Shown one piece after another: positions 11,961 through 23,052 of a DNA stretch of 64,000 bases (within the stretch, counting starts at the first letter, position 1; each line of letters begins with the position of its first letter). This DNA is from Misgurnus anguillicaudatus (Eukaryota; Chordata; Actinopteri; Cypriniformes; Cobitidae), in NCBI RefSeq assembly GCF_027580225.2, contig NW_027395276.1, positions 744,001-808,000 on the forward strand, written 5' to 3'. Under the pieces are notes generated by a model. The model saw nothing but the letters and a program-made list of their open reading frames with translations, made no database searches and was not told the origin of the DNA. Position numbers and translations under genes: made by a program.

Positions 11961-13775
11961 ATAAAATCAAGATTCACAGTGAAAACTTGAAGTGTATAAT
12001 TTTTGTGTCACTAAACAAAATCAAAAAATTAATGATTTTTTCCCATGACAGTTTTTCCACCACTTCCCGTCTTTGACAAACAGAATTCCTATTGGTAAGT
12101 ATGACCTTGTAGTGGTGTTCATGTTCACTTATCTAGTAAACAAGATAATAAATTCAACCGGAGTCAACAGAACAAGGGAAGCCAATGCTGACACGTTTAA
12201 CCACATATTAAACTTTGTTTCAATAAAGATAAATATATCTAACCCAAGGGCGTAGATTTGTTTTAAACATTGGGGTGTTTGAAGTGTCAGCTGTCTATAT
12301 GTTTACATGAATCATATGTGGATGGGGGGTTATAATTGCAGTTTTGATTATTGGTGGGTTACTCCCCCTATTCCCCCAGAAACGACGCCCAAAATCTAAC
12401 CACAGCCATAGCATCTGCGCGAGTTTATAAGCAAGCATTAATGCTCAACGCTTCACATTAATAATCAATAAGCCACGTTTTCAAAGATATTTTGAATACA
12501 TTTGCTCTTTATTCATGTTTGTAATGCTCTGTTCATAAATGCGAAACAAAATTTGCATCAAACACGCAGCTGCATTGGCAAACAAAAATTCAATTAGAAA
12601 TAAACTACTTTCGTCATAAAGTCGATGCAGGAGGACGGCCACCTCGGGCTTTGATATAGAAGCACAATATGCATAGATTAAAACTGTGAGAATTTCCCCC
12701 GCCCGTACAGCCTGTAAATTCTTCATGTTTTTTTCTGTCACCAGCCTCGTGTTAATCTTCAGGCCGGCCGCTGGCTGGCGAGACGCTCTCATTTCATTTT
12801 CTGCCCCCAATCCACCACACCAGCTTTCTTCCCCTCTTCTTTTCCCCGGAACGTAATTCCTTCTTGTGTTTGTGTAGCGTCCCTTAGTTACCATACAGAA
12901 GACGAACCGACACACCGAGTTAAAAGCTTGCCGGGTTCCACTCAACGAAAACAAACCTTTCAATAATTCACTGTCATTGGTTGGACCGCCTTGATTTTCA
13001 TCATGGTCTGTGACAGCTCAAAACAGACAGAAGAGCATCATTACAGGTCTAACGACACCATCAGCAAATCACTAAAGGCTCATGAATTAAAAGGACATAG
13101 GACCGAAATTAGAATGGATTTTGAGTATTTTTAGTTCCTAAACTAGGGTGTGTAAACTAGTGGTTACACTAACCCTCCCTGCCAGAGGCTGCGAGGCAAA
13201 TCTATGTGGCCAAGATCAATTAAATTCGATTCTTAAGTCATTACAACATCTAACTTATGATTTTTGAACTGAAAACTTGGATTTGTCGAGTAACAAATTA
13301 CCCCAAGCGCCTGCCTGTATCGCTTTCCTGACCTGAGCAATAAGAAAGCATCAGCACTTGATCATTTGATTAGAGCAATGTGACAACACTAAAGACAGTT
13401 AGCAGGTGACAAAATCGTGTAATACCATACACGTGTTTTATAACATTATGCCTTTTCTGCTATCTTCATTTAAAACATTCCTCAAACGCTTGACATTTTA
13501 TTTCTTACAAGGGTTTTATCTCCACATTTGAATTTTTGGTTCCTTGCCACTGTCACCATCTTGGTTTACTTACTGGGAGACTGCTGACATTAGCTTAACT
13601 TACCCCTGGTTTCACAGACAAGGCTTAAGGTCCTAGACTAAGACACATGTTTGAGCTGTCTCAACAGAAAATAACTCGCACTTACAGATCTTGAAATGTG
13701 CCAATGCCATTGATTTGCCTCAAGATACACACCAGTAACGTCTTTTTTCGAGGGCATGTTTATAAAAGATGCTTC
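11961..13775. other. Mostly single-copy DNA; 160-codon minus-strand frame of unknown meaning
   Basis: From 12481 to 12963 the minus strand is open for 160 codons. The product has no domain I recognise, no clear splice context and mixed composition. The DNA (12380-13020) lacks repeat hallmarks and looks more like conserved non-coding sequence than a gene. The rest of the stretch shows nothing definite. Confidence 0.3.
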
Positions 13776-13779
13776 ACTG

Positions 13780-14631
13780 TAAAATCTGCTGAGTTATTTT
13801 TAACCTAGTGCTGGGGAAATATTGGACAGAACACATGCTGGGTTAATAAATAAACCTATGCTGGGTTGTTTCAGCGCAATGCTGGGTTGTTTCAGGGCAA
13901 TGCTGGGTTGTTTCAGGGCAATGCTGGGTTGTTTTAGGGCAATGCTGGGTTGTTTCAGTGCAAAGCTGGGTTGTTTTAGGGCAATGCTGTGTTGTTTCAG
14001 CGCAATGCTGGGTTGTTTTAGGGCAATGCTGGGTTGTTTCCGTGCAATGCTGGGTTGTTTTAGGGCAATGCTGGGTTGTTTCAGTGCAATGCTGGGTTGT
14101 TTTAGGGCAATGCTGGGTTGTTTCAGCGCAATGCTGGGTTGTTCCAGCGCAATGCTGGGTTGTTTCAGCGCAATGCTGGGTTGTTTCAGCGCAATGCTGG
14201 GTTGTTTTAGGGCAATGCTGGGTTGTTTTAGGGCAATGCTGGGTTGTTTCAGCGCAATGCTGGGTTGTTTAAGGGCAATGCTGGATGGTTTCAGCGCAAT
14301 GCTGGGTTGTTCCAGCGCAATGCTGGGTTGTTCATGCGCAATGCTGGGTTGTTCATGCGCAATGCTGGGTTGTTCCAGCCCAATGCTGGGTTGTTTCAGC
14401 GCAATGCTGGGTTGTTTCAGCGCATTGCTGGGTTGTTTCAGGGCAATGCTGGGTTGTTTCAGCGCAATGCTGGGTTGTTTCAGCGCAATGCTGGGTTGTT
14501 TCAAAGCATTGTTGGGTTGTTTCAACTCATGGTTGGGTTAACAACAACCCAGCATAGGTTTTATCTCCACATAGATAGGTTTTATCTCCACTATTTACCT
14601 AGCATTGGGTTAAAAATAACAGCAGAATTTA
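13780..14631. mobile_element. TIR element (MITE) carrying a minisatellite
   Basis: Inverted ends flank the tandem array: the left arm has TCTGCTGAGTTATTTTTAACC at about 13784-13804, and the right arm has GGTTAAAAATAACAGCAGA at about 14608-14626. Outside the array the interior is short. The array has evidently expanded inside the mobile element. Confidence 0.6.
13858..14540. repeat. 21-bp minisatellite, about 32 units
   Basis: The unit is ATGCTGGGTTGTTTCAGCGC plus A, with variants TTTTAGGG, TTTCAGGG, TTCCAGCG and TTCATGCG at its variable end. Since 21 is a multiple of three and the unit lacks stops in most frames, open frames of up to about 240 codons appear on both strands (heptapeptides MLGCFSA on plus and KQPSIAL on minus). 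They are a by-product of the repeat, not evidence of a protein. Confidence 0.9.
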
Positions 14632-14907
14632 AATCTTAATTTAACAAAGGCCTAGTCCTGGCTTTAGCTAAGCCTTGTAAGTAAAAACAGGCCTTAATGT
14701 AAATTCTGTTAATATAGCTTTTCTTGCAATGGCCCGGCTACAATCTTAAGGACATCACTATTTCAGTTTTGTATAGGCGTGTGGTGCTGGGGTGAACTTA
14801 TTGATGTTGACGAGCAATTCCATGCAAATGTCAACCAAGCACAGTTTTTAATCATACTGATATCTCGGATTATTGGGTGTTATTGCTTCTGATTTTTGTG
14901 ATTTTAA

Positions 14908-15599
14908 AGGTGCAGTGTGTAACTTTTAGGAGGATCCCTTGACAGAAATGCAATATAATATACATAACTATATTATAAGTGGTGTATAAAGACCTTACAT
15001 AATGAACTGTATTGTTTTTATTATCTTAGTATGAGCCGTTTTTATCTCCATACTGCCAGTGTTTCCCATACATTGATTTATTTGTGGTGGCCCACCACAG
15101 AATCAACACTGGCCCCCACAAATAGAATTTTCATGATTCCCATTTACATTTTTATTTCACTATTTAAAACAGCTTAATTCGGCTTAAAATATAATTTGAT
15201 ATATAATACAGATCAAATACAGATACAGATCAAAGAGTAGAAGTGAAACATATTTCAGGTGCAAACACTAGATCAAACGCAAACACGACATGATGACGTC
15301 ACATATATGCTAATTAGCGGGTGACGTCATCACCACCACAGTCTCCTCAAAATCCTGTGGGAAACACTGACTGCGCGGGTCCCCTTACATGGAAGTCGCC
15401 ATTTTGTGCCACCATGTTTCTACAGTAGCCCTAAACATACAAACTGCTCTACAGATCGCGTTTCGTCAATACTGTATTTTGTCTTAGACAACAAACATGT
15501 TTTCCTTTTGCAGCTACCATAGCATTTCGGTGAATTGAGCCGTTGGTTGCAATTCACAATCTCACTGCTAGATGCCGCTAAAATCTACACACTGCACCT
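14908..15599. mobile_element. TTAA-flanked MITE, AGGTGCAGTGTGTAA family, copy 1
   Basis: Ends are AGGTGCAGTGTGTAA and its complement TACACACTGCACCT. TTAA occurs at 14904-14907 and 15600-15603. Same-family copies lie at 20041-20419, 52933-53319 and 54709-55040. This copy is longer because another MITE (15057-15369) sits within it. The TTAA duplication fits the Kolobok or piggyBac groups, and the first five bases (AGGTG) match those of the Kolobok element at 16633-23066. Confidence 0.85.
15057..15369. mobile_element. 313-bp MITE (CAGTGTTTCCCA ends) nested in copy 1
   Basis: The ends are CAGTGTTTCCCATAC and its counterpart GTGGGAAACACTG. ACTGC borders both sides (15052-15056 and 15370-15374). 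Removing the insert joins host sequence that matches uninterrupted family copies (TTTATCT..CATAC..TGCG..GTCCCCTT). Confidence 0.75.
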
Positions 15600-15668
15600 T
15601 TAATTTACAAAAATCCTACAAAGAATGTGGCCTCCAAAAACGTATGACCTTTTTTGTCACATCCATAA

Positions 15669-15813
15669 CTGGGGCTGCTCGATCATTTGTAAAATCATAA
15701 TCATGATTATTTAACACGATTACTCTGTGCCTATGAAAACATGCTTTTATGTAACATTTTTATCTAGTTTTACAATAGGCTCAAAATAAAAACCGATTAA
15801 TTGCACTGCCCTA
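15669..15813. mobile_element. Decayed short TIR element
   Basis: GGGGCTGCTCGATCATTTG at the left and CGATTAATTGCACTGCCC at the right form a weak inverted pair around AT-rich DNA with an ATAATCATGATTAT palindrome. The boundaries are uncertain. Confidence 0.35.
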
Positions 15814-16632
15814 TCCATAATGCATGCATGTTTCCCTAGACTGATATTTTTCTAATGTCTGGTTCGTCGGGGGTTAATGAAATTATAAACAGACGGTTAA
15901 ATATATTGGTAATAAATGCATTCTCTGAGAAATTTTATAACAAGTTTTGACTGCAAATGTCACATCCATAAGGCTGGAATGGCCCTGATGTAATTTCTCT
16001 TTGCCTTAATGATTTCTCCTTGCTTTTTACACCACTTATCATGGCATTATTGCAATTATGTAATGTCAAACTCTTATACGTTTTTTTCTTATTTCCATGT
16101 AATATGTCTAGTCTAATATGACGCTTGTTATTTATCACATAATTGACTAAATCACCAACAGTCAAATAGTTTTATCAGATTACAATCTCTATGATGAAAA
16201 TAACATTTGCAATAATACTAAATATTTAATATTTAGTTTATTTCACGTAAAAAGTGCTATATAAATATATCTGACTTGATTTCATGTGTTTACCAGAACA
16301 GCACAAGGAACAGGAAGCAATGCTAAACACTTTTTCAGTTAACGCCAGACCACTTCAGTTCAGTTGCTGTGTAACAATGTGGTTACACTTGCACCTGATA
16401 ATATCATGCAATTCAAGCAGGTAATTACTTTGATCGCAAACACTGATACAACAAGCCCGAGAAATGCTCTCTGATTGCAACAGCAACATTAATTGCATTC
16501 CATCTTTTGCGTAATTGTGTAGAAGTGTAGCACGACATAAAATTAAATTTACCTTTTCACGACTTTCGCCATTAGCAAAATAATCGCGATCTGCCTCGAG
16601 CACTTTTAGGAGCTCATGATTTCCATAATTAA
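15814..16632. other. AT-rich DNA, nothing recognised
   Basis: Open frames of 76 and 95 codons on the minus strand show no motif and no splice structure. The stretch ends at the TTAA (16629-16632) that forms the left target duplication of the Kolobok element. Confidence 0.45.
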
Positions 16633-16646
16633 AGGTGACCAAGAAT
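16633..16646 (+). repeat. Left terminal inverted repeat of the Kolobok element
   Basis: AGGTGACCAAGAAT, preceded by the TTAA target duplication (16629-16632). It matches the right end at all 14 positions. Confidence 0.93.
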
Positions 16647-16899
16647 AGATTGAAATAATGTGTTACATTGCTCTTTGATATCTAAATATAAGGTATGTGG
16701 CTTTTTAAGTGAAAAAATTATCCAGAGACGGTTTTACATGTCCATTTACAACCCTAGGATTTGCCCTCAGAATGAAATGGTCAGTTATTACCTTATTTGG
16801 AAGGTTCATGAATAATTATGAGCTGCGCTCTGATTGGCTGTTCCCAAACGACGGTCACGTCACCAGCTCTCACAGTAAATAGATCTGTCACCGGTGTGA

Positions 16900-18530
16900 A
16901 TGATGGAAAATATAGGCGTTCAACCTTATATGTTTGAACCTGTCTCAGATGATGATGAAGATGAAGATTTTGTACCACAACCAATTGTTAGGAGATTGGA
17001 TATGAACGTTTCTGAATGGTAAGTTTATTTTTTTTCTCAGTATGCACAAACAAAACGTAAGTTAGCTGTAACGGCAATTGTAGAAATTCAAAGCACGTAT
17101 CATTAACTTTGTACGTTAACTCATAAGGCCAGCATTCATTTTTTATCACTGCAACAACATTGTCATTAATGGCATGTCACCGTATGACAATGACTACGTT
17201 TACATGTACACCAAAAGTGCGATGACGAACGTTAACGCAACGTTAAATGATGAGCATGTTATTTTGGATGTATTTCATTATTCTGTGCCGTTATGAAGAC
17301 AGAAATATTGTAACAGCGTCTGTAACAATTTTATACGCTGCTGTCGTGTTATTCGAGTCATTTCTGTATGAAGGCAAACTGCAGGGAAAACTTCATACGT
17401 GCACTTCAGGTAGTGCGGTAAAACTTCGAGCAAAGTGTCATTATTTTTATCGAAGTATTGTGTTTACATGAGGTATAATCTCAATATTGTCAAAATACAA
17501 TTGTAATCACATTTTGAGGGTGCATGTAAACGTAGTCAATGATATATTCTTTAGTATCTAGAACTCATGACTAACTGGACAGTCCGTAAATTTGTTGTTT
17601 GTAAAGGTTTGAGTGTAGCCTACTGTCACGTACTAAAGTTATATAGTTAGAAGTCAATATAGTCACAGTCATGTTTGGTACGACCCTGTTGGAGTGTACA
17701 GTACTGAGGACTTATCATAACCTGCATAAAAAAATCTATAAATATGCATAAAGATTTTTATATGCATAAAAATCTATAAATATCTTTTTTACAGGTGTAC
17801 TTGTGGAAATTGTGCACGCATGACTCTCGAGACAGAACTTGTATGTTGCAGGGAAATACCACAGGTAGTATAACTACAGTAAAAAAATATGTTATGCCAT
17901 GTGTGTGTTTTCTGATACTTGAAGTATAAAAGACTACTGTAAATAATAGTGCCATTATGTTTTTTCCTTTTGCAGGTCACAAGAAGAATGAGCCAAGTTC
18001 CGGAAGAGATATCGTGCATGACAGACCATCCGGGCCTTGAACCTGTGTGCTTAAACTTATATTCTTTGCAAAATGCAATGAATGTTTATCGAGCTGACCA
18101 TGGGCGTTTAAGACTCAGAGGGATGGAAAGGTAAGGCTAATAACAAATAGTTGTTACATGTTGTGTAAATACAATTTTACTTTATGTGTTGCATAGCCAT
18201 ACTGTATGATCTATGTTAGAAATGAAGAAACATGCACAAATAGCACATACGTATTAATATGACACTTTTATTGTGCCTTAGCATCATATAAAGCTGAACT
18301 AATAGCGTGGTAAAACGTAAATACAAAAACAAACAATGTGCTGTCTTCTCTTTCTCCCTTACTGCAGGCAGTGCAGATATTTGGCCTACAGGTGGTTTGT
18401 TAGCTGGTGCTGGGGTTTCCTTGGACGTAGTGTACGTGTTGTCATTCCCTCATGTGTGGTGCTGCGCATACGAAGGGAGTTCCCTAATGCTGCAGGGCAA
18501 TATGTCGGATTCAGACCCCCCCTTGACTGA
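16900..18530 (+). CDS. Transposon-encoded P2X7 ballast-domain protein (168 aa, 4 exons)
   Basis: Exons join as 16900-17018, 17795-17864, 17976-18130 and 18368-18530 (507 bases, all GT/AG, phases consistent). The product is 168 residues. After an acidic lead (SDDDEDEDF, residues 15-23) comes WCTCGNC at 40-46, CC at 57-58, C77, C88, RQCRYLAYRW at 115-124, IPSCVVLRIRREFP at 141-154 and GQYVGF at 158-163. This order of motifs matches the cytosolic ballast domain at the C-terminus of the P2X7 receptor (WCxCGxC, CC, CAYRCY, ILPSCCRWRIRKEFP, GQYSGF), whose cysteines bind zinc and which binds guanine nucleotides. There is no channel or transmembrane segment, so it is a free-standing soluble form. The start chosen is the first of two adjacent ATGs. 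It lies inside a transposon, convergent with the transposase gene and overlapping it by 20 coding bases. A role in transposition or host interaction is unknown. Similar genes are often annotated in fish as P2X purinoceptor 7-like. Confidence 0.9.
17191..17538. mobile_element. MITE in intron 1 of the ballast-domain gene
   Basis: The inverted ends are TGACTACGTTTACATGTACA at the left and TGCATGTAAACGTAGTCA at the right. It lies wholly inside the 17019-17794 intron, so splicing of exons 1 and 2 is probably unaffected. The family is undetermined. Confidence 0.75.
18267..18272 (-). terminator. Candidate polyadenylation signal of the transposase mRNA
   Basis: AATAAA on the minus strand lies about 240 bases past the transposase stop, inside the third intron of the ballast-domain gene. 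If used, the transposase 3' UTR is antisense to that gene's last exon. Confidence 0.45.
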
Positions 18531-21500
18531 AACGTGACACATGCTCCGCAACAGCTTCCTCCATGGAAGGTCTGTCATGCTGAGCAGACAGGTACGGAGG
18601 CACAGGAATCTGCTGTACGGCATCCAGAAATGGAAGGGGATCACAGACAGCCTCTTCAAAAACACTGTCCATCAAGCTGGTGACATAGCCTGTTAAGTTA
18701 ATTTTATATTTATTTATTTAGTTTGTTTTGTTTATTTGCACATATGTAAGTATTGTTTAAAATAAATATTTTTTGTAAAAACATACAAAATGTTGGCTCT
18801 GTCTTTACGGGTTTGACAGTATGTCCTCCCTTTTTGGCCTTTGGAAAGAGAAGCTTGTACACAGGTTTCCCTTTAGATGTTCTCAGTTGTGGCCGTACAG
18901 CATTCTCATTAAAGTGCATTGCTGCAAGATATAATCTAAAGCACAAGACAAAGAATCTGTTCATGTCAACCTTTCAATTTAACACTAAAATTATGTAAAT
19001 GTTCAAATGACAATTAATAGCTACACTATTATGTAACCTGTAAACTCTAATAGAAACATACTTTACTTCAGGTCTTTTAGTTAGAACAGCCTCAAACTGG
19101 TTTGCATTTTCAGTTGTGAGGGAGACGACGTACCTGCATAGCATTCCGATGAAGGGGAACACAACATTTTTGGGTGCAAAGTGTAAGATGACTTTGTGAA
19201 ATGACTCTACAGTTGATGTCTGGTAATGTGGGCTCAGCTTTTCCACATCTGAAAGGACTCTTTTGTTAATCAGCACATTCTGTAGCCTATTTAGTGCTCT
19301 TGAACCTTGGGGAAAACCGATGTAATGTTATTGCTACAACAATTTACATAACATGCCCCACATAACTGCTTATGAGTGTTTTAGGCAAATAACACAACAA
19401 AGTTACACACCTGGTTGAAACCACTTTCTACGGTCCTTAGACAATCTTTGTGCATGTTTACACCTAGGGAAGGCTGGGTCAGAATGTGTGTGAATGTCTT
19501 GAATGTGGTTGATGATAGAGGTCCATTTGGCTAACTTCTCTGGTCCTGAAGCAGAGCTAGTGGCAGACCAGTACAGGTGATTGATGATACTCTTATGCCA
19601 CTTCTTCACCAAACTGCAGTCTTTCTCTCTAGAAATTTTCTCCACCTTCTTTGACAACCCTAAAGAAGTGAATTTACAGTTCAAACATATCACAGATTTT
19701 TTTTAATGACGAAGTAACCTTCGTAAGGGTTATGAATATGTACTTTAACCATGATAATATGAAATGTATTTTCTGTCAACCAAAATAAAAAACCATTACC
19801 TTTAGCCATATGCCAGACGTCATAATAGTGTTTGATTTTACGATCCTTCAGGAACTTTTGTATTTGGGGGTGACGGTCAGTGACAATGCAGTCCAACGTT
19901 ACACCGCTTTCTGATAGGCAATTCAAACTTCGTCTAAGGCCCTCCTTTTCCATGTGGTAGCTTCCCCCTACCTCATTACTCTGTGTACAAACACACAAAC
20001 ATAAATATATGTGTAATATCTTCATAAATGACGTATTTAAAGGTGCAGTGTGTAAATTTTAGTGGCATCTAGTGGTGAAGTTGCGAATTGCAACCAACGG
20101 CTCAGCCCACTGCACAACCCTCGATTTTAAAAGGCATAAAGAAGCTACGATAGCCACCACCGTACAAACGTGTCATCGTCGGAGACAACTTAATAAAACA
20201 GTTTGTCCGTTAAGAGCTTCTGTAGAAACATGGTGGCACAAAATGGTGACTTCAACGTAAGGGGACCCTCAGTGTATGAAGATAAAAACGTCTCATTCTA
20301 AGGTTATAAAAACATAACGGTTCATTATAAAGGGTCTTTATACACCACTGCTAATATAGTTTTGTATATTATTAGGCATTTCTTTCAAGAGATCCTTCTA
20401 AAAATTACACACTGCACCTTTAATATGTGTGTATAAAAAGTAGTCTGATACTACTATCATACTATACTATCAAGGGTAGTTTAGTAGTATACTTGCTATT
20501 TTTCAGCAATCGTACATAACAAGAGTATGTTGTCTGTAGTCTGCTGTTGTTGAAGTATTTTCGAATACCTGTACCAGCTGTATGTCTACAATGTTGTTGG
20601 TCTGCAAGTCCATCATGGTGTAGCTCCCATACTTCGCAGAATGTCCTGAAATAAAAATAATAAAGTTACTAATAAATTTGAAATACAGTAAAGTTATGTA
20701 TCAGACACAAACAACTTCATCTGCAGATTTATGCGGCCTTGTGCAATGCATAGTCCTTTAAATAGTATGAAAAAATCTAAATGAGCATTTGTACCTGGCG
20801 AGTCTGCTCGCATGTCACCACCAAGAATGACACTGTCGTGCTGCGTCAAGTATTGTAGCTTCAAATTTTGCTCTTCATTCCACTTGTGGATGATAGCAGG
20901 TTGAAGGTATGTGTTGGCATGTCTTCTAAAAGCATCATATGTATGCGTTTTCAGGTACATCGCCCTAAACACCTTTAAAGTAAATATGAAAAAAATCAGT
21001 TGTCATATCTACTTTTGACTAATTTGGTGTGTATAAATAATACACTACCTTTTGCATCTTCAAAAAGGATGCTCCACTAAAATAGATGGCAGCAGACAAC
21101 TGAAGGTTCCCCACAGGTGTGCTGCCAATGACAGGCTGACTCCTCCACTGCCTAAAAAAGTCACAGTGAGGGCACAGCTGGTCAATGGCTATGAAGGTCC
21201 CTCTTCTGCGTGGGTGGACATTACAAGCCCTGGTACAAATAGGACAATTCTCGAACAGGCTAAGGAGGCATTTTTCAAATACAATATACTTTGTATCCTT
21301 ATGGAATGGCATTGATGTGGCACTGAAAGAAAACAAAGAAACAACATTGTGTCATTGAAACGAAAACAGGATAACTAATTAACAGTTTGTGTGAAAACAT
21401 TGTTGAATTGTCAGATAAGTGTGACAGATAACTGTACTTACGAAACCTGTGAAGATTGTGTCTCAGTTGTAACAGACTGTGCAGGATCATATGTGGAATC

Positions 21501-22770
21501 TTGTGGATCAGTGACAGCAAAGGAAACATCCCCCATTTCCTGATCCTCCTCCAATTCAACACGGGGTCTTTTGGCTGGCCTTGAATCCTTCACTGGTGTC
21601 GATGTAAAAGGCAGCATTGTGGGCCATGGCATTGTTGGAGTTGTGGTGCCTACCGCCACACTTTGAGATGGCACTGTCACCTGTACGCCTAAAAAAAAAA
21701 AATAGTAGTATGGCAAATAAAGTTAACCCATATAAGATTTTAATAACTGGGCACAAATAAATTATGTTCTTTGTTCATCATTGCAAACAGATTTTGATGA
21801 TTAAGAATAGACCTATATTTAGCAGCAATTAATAATAATACACAATTAGTCTGTCCTTACAGAAGCACACTGGCTCTTAATAATAAATAACATTACCTTT
21901 GCTTCGAAGGTGGGGCCTCAATGTTGTCAAAGACAGCTGTGTTCCCTTAGATAAAACCACAGGATCATCTGTTTGACAGCCTACATCTTTTGTGCACAGG
22001 GGCTGTGATGTACTCTGAAATTCAAGCATGCCAACAGTCATACCGCAGTTTTCAAAAAAAAAAAAAAAAGTGTAAAGATATTGTATAGGCTAATGCAAAT
22101 CGACATGATCGCGCTGACAATCATTTCAGCGAGTGAGCTATCTTTGAGCAACCGTAGTAACCGTGTTAGTGCCTGATTTATGTGCTGTTGATGAAATATA
22201 GACTACATAAAAAATCTACCCGAACAAATGAATTGACATATGTATCTAGAGTTGTAATCAGGCAGGAATTAATATAAACATGCGCGTACATATCGTCATA
22301 CTAAGTAACGTAGTTATCTATGTCATTTAGTTTGACAGTTAAAGAAAGCAACGGTTAAATTTACAACAGACGCATCTTGCGTTTGATCTTAACAACGCAG
22401 GTTAACTTATCAGTAACATTGTTTGCTTACGATACACCTTTACATTTAAATCGAAATCAACAGTAAATAAGTAAATAAAATCAATACTTACGGATTGTAG
22501 GGTTTGTAATTGCCATATTGTTGGAATTGCTCCCTTTTTTAGTACCAAACGCTGGGCGAATCCTGCGTGATATTGTCCCAGGTTCGAAAAACTGTCCGCG
22601 GTAAAATGGTCAGAACAAATTAACAATTTGTGATTAAACTGCTCCGGTATCCGGTTGTATATAAACATCAACCATGCCTGTTGACACTTCTTTTCTGTGG
22701 GAAGGGTATGGAAAGTGCTCACATGCCCCGCACAACCTGGAACATAACATTTGTTTCCATGTTCTGTCAT
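18511..22770 (-). CDS. Kolobok-type THAP/DDE transposase (700 aa, 11 exons)
   Basis: Exons in coding order: 22770-22492, 22014-21897, 21688-21442, 21322-21049, 20972-20795, 20645-20569, 19980-19800, 19659-19411, 19305-19134, 18935-18787, 18689-18511. They total 2103 bases with consistent phases and GT/AG introns, giving 700 residues. Residues 1-93 hold a THAP DNA-binding zinc finger (C8, C13, C52, H55, with P24 and W33). A low-complexity linker covers about 94-214. A likely zinc ribbon has C241/C244 and C265/C268. The catalytic core shows GGDMRADSPGHSAKYG (D359), IVTDRHPQIQKF (D426), YYDVWHMAKG (D445) and STVESFHKVI (E568), the DDE set. A conserved tail has RLYLAAMHFNEN and FPKAKKGG. The enzyme should bind the element's ends and cut and paste it into TTAA sites in the nucleus. 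The start ATG at 22770 directly precedes the THAP finger. No stop or frameshift interrupts the frame. The junctions are inferred by eye, so one or two could differ in real mRNA. Confidence 0.9.
18761..18766 (+). terminator. Candidate polyadenylation signal of the ballast-domain mRNA
   Basis: AATAAA on the plus strand lies about 230 bases past the stop at 18528-18530, in the intron between transposase exons 10 and 11. Together with the opposing signal at 18267-18272 it would make the two mRNAs overlap for about 500 bases. Confidence 0.45.
20041..20419. mobile_element. TTAA MITE, AGGTGCAG family, copy 2, inside a transposase intron
   Basis: The ends AGGTGCAGTGTGTAA and TTACACACTGCACCT are flanked by TTAA at 20037-20040 and 20420-20423. 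It lies in the 19981-20568 intron between transposase exons 6 and 7 and leaves both splice sites intact. Confidence 0.88.
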
Positions 22771-23052
22771 TTTCGTCCTCGCTTGTTACTTTGTAATACC
22801 CAGATGATTACGCTGTGAACGTCCAGCTTGCCTCGAAGATGGGCGTGTATATGCAAATGTTGGGGGCGTATACATCTCGACAGTTACGTCACTGCCGGTG
22901 TTCTGTTGAGATCGGCCTGTTTTTCAGTGGATTTTTGAATGCATGATATTTACTTGAGACTGAGGAAACATTACTGTTTGAGGCTCACGATATGTCATTA
23001 CTATATACAGAGCTCTAATTATTCGGCTATGACGAGGTAAATACAGTTTAAC

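Noticed and set aside
12481..12963. 160-codon minus-strand frame
   Set aside because: No domain, no signal peptide, no splice-site support and no codon pattern; the DNA may be conserved for another reason, but a gene is not supported.
13800..14541. Long open frames (about 240 codons) on both strands
   Set aside because: They are translations of the 21-bp minisatellite and exist only because the period is divisible by three.
16900..18530. Fragment of a genuine P2X7 receptor gene
   Set aside because: There is no upstream channel exon, the frame has its own ATG and acidic leader, and the gene lies entirely between transposon ends.
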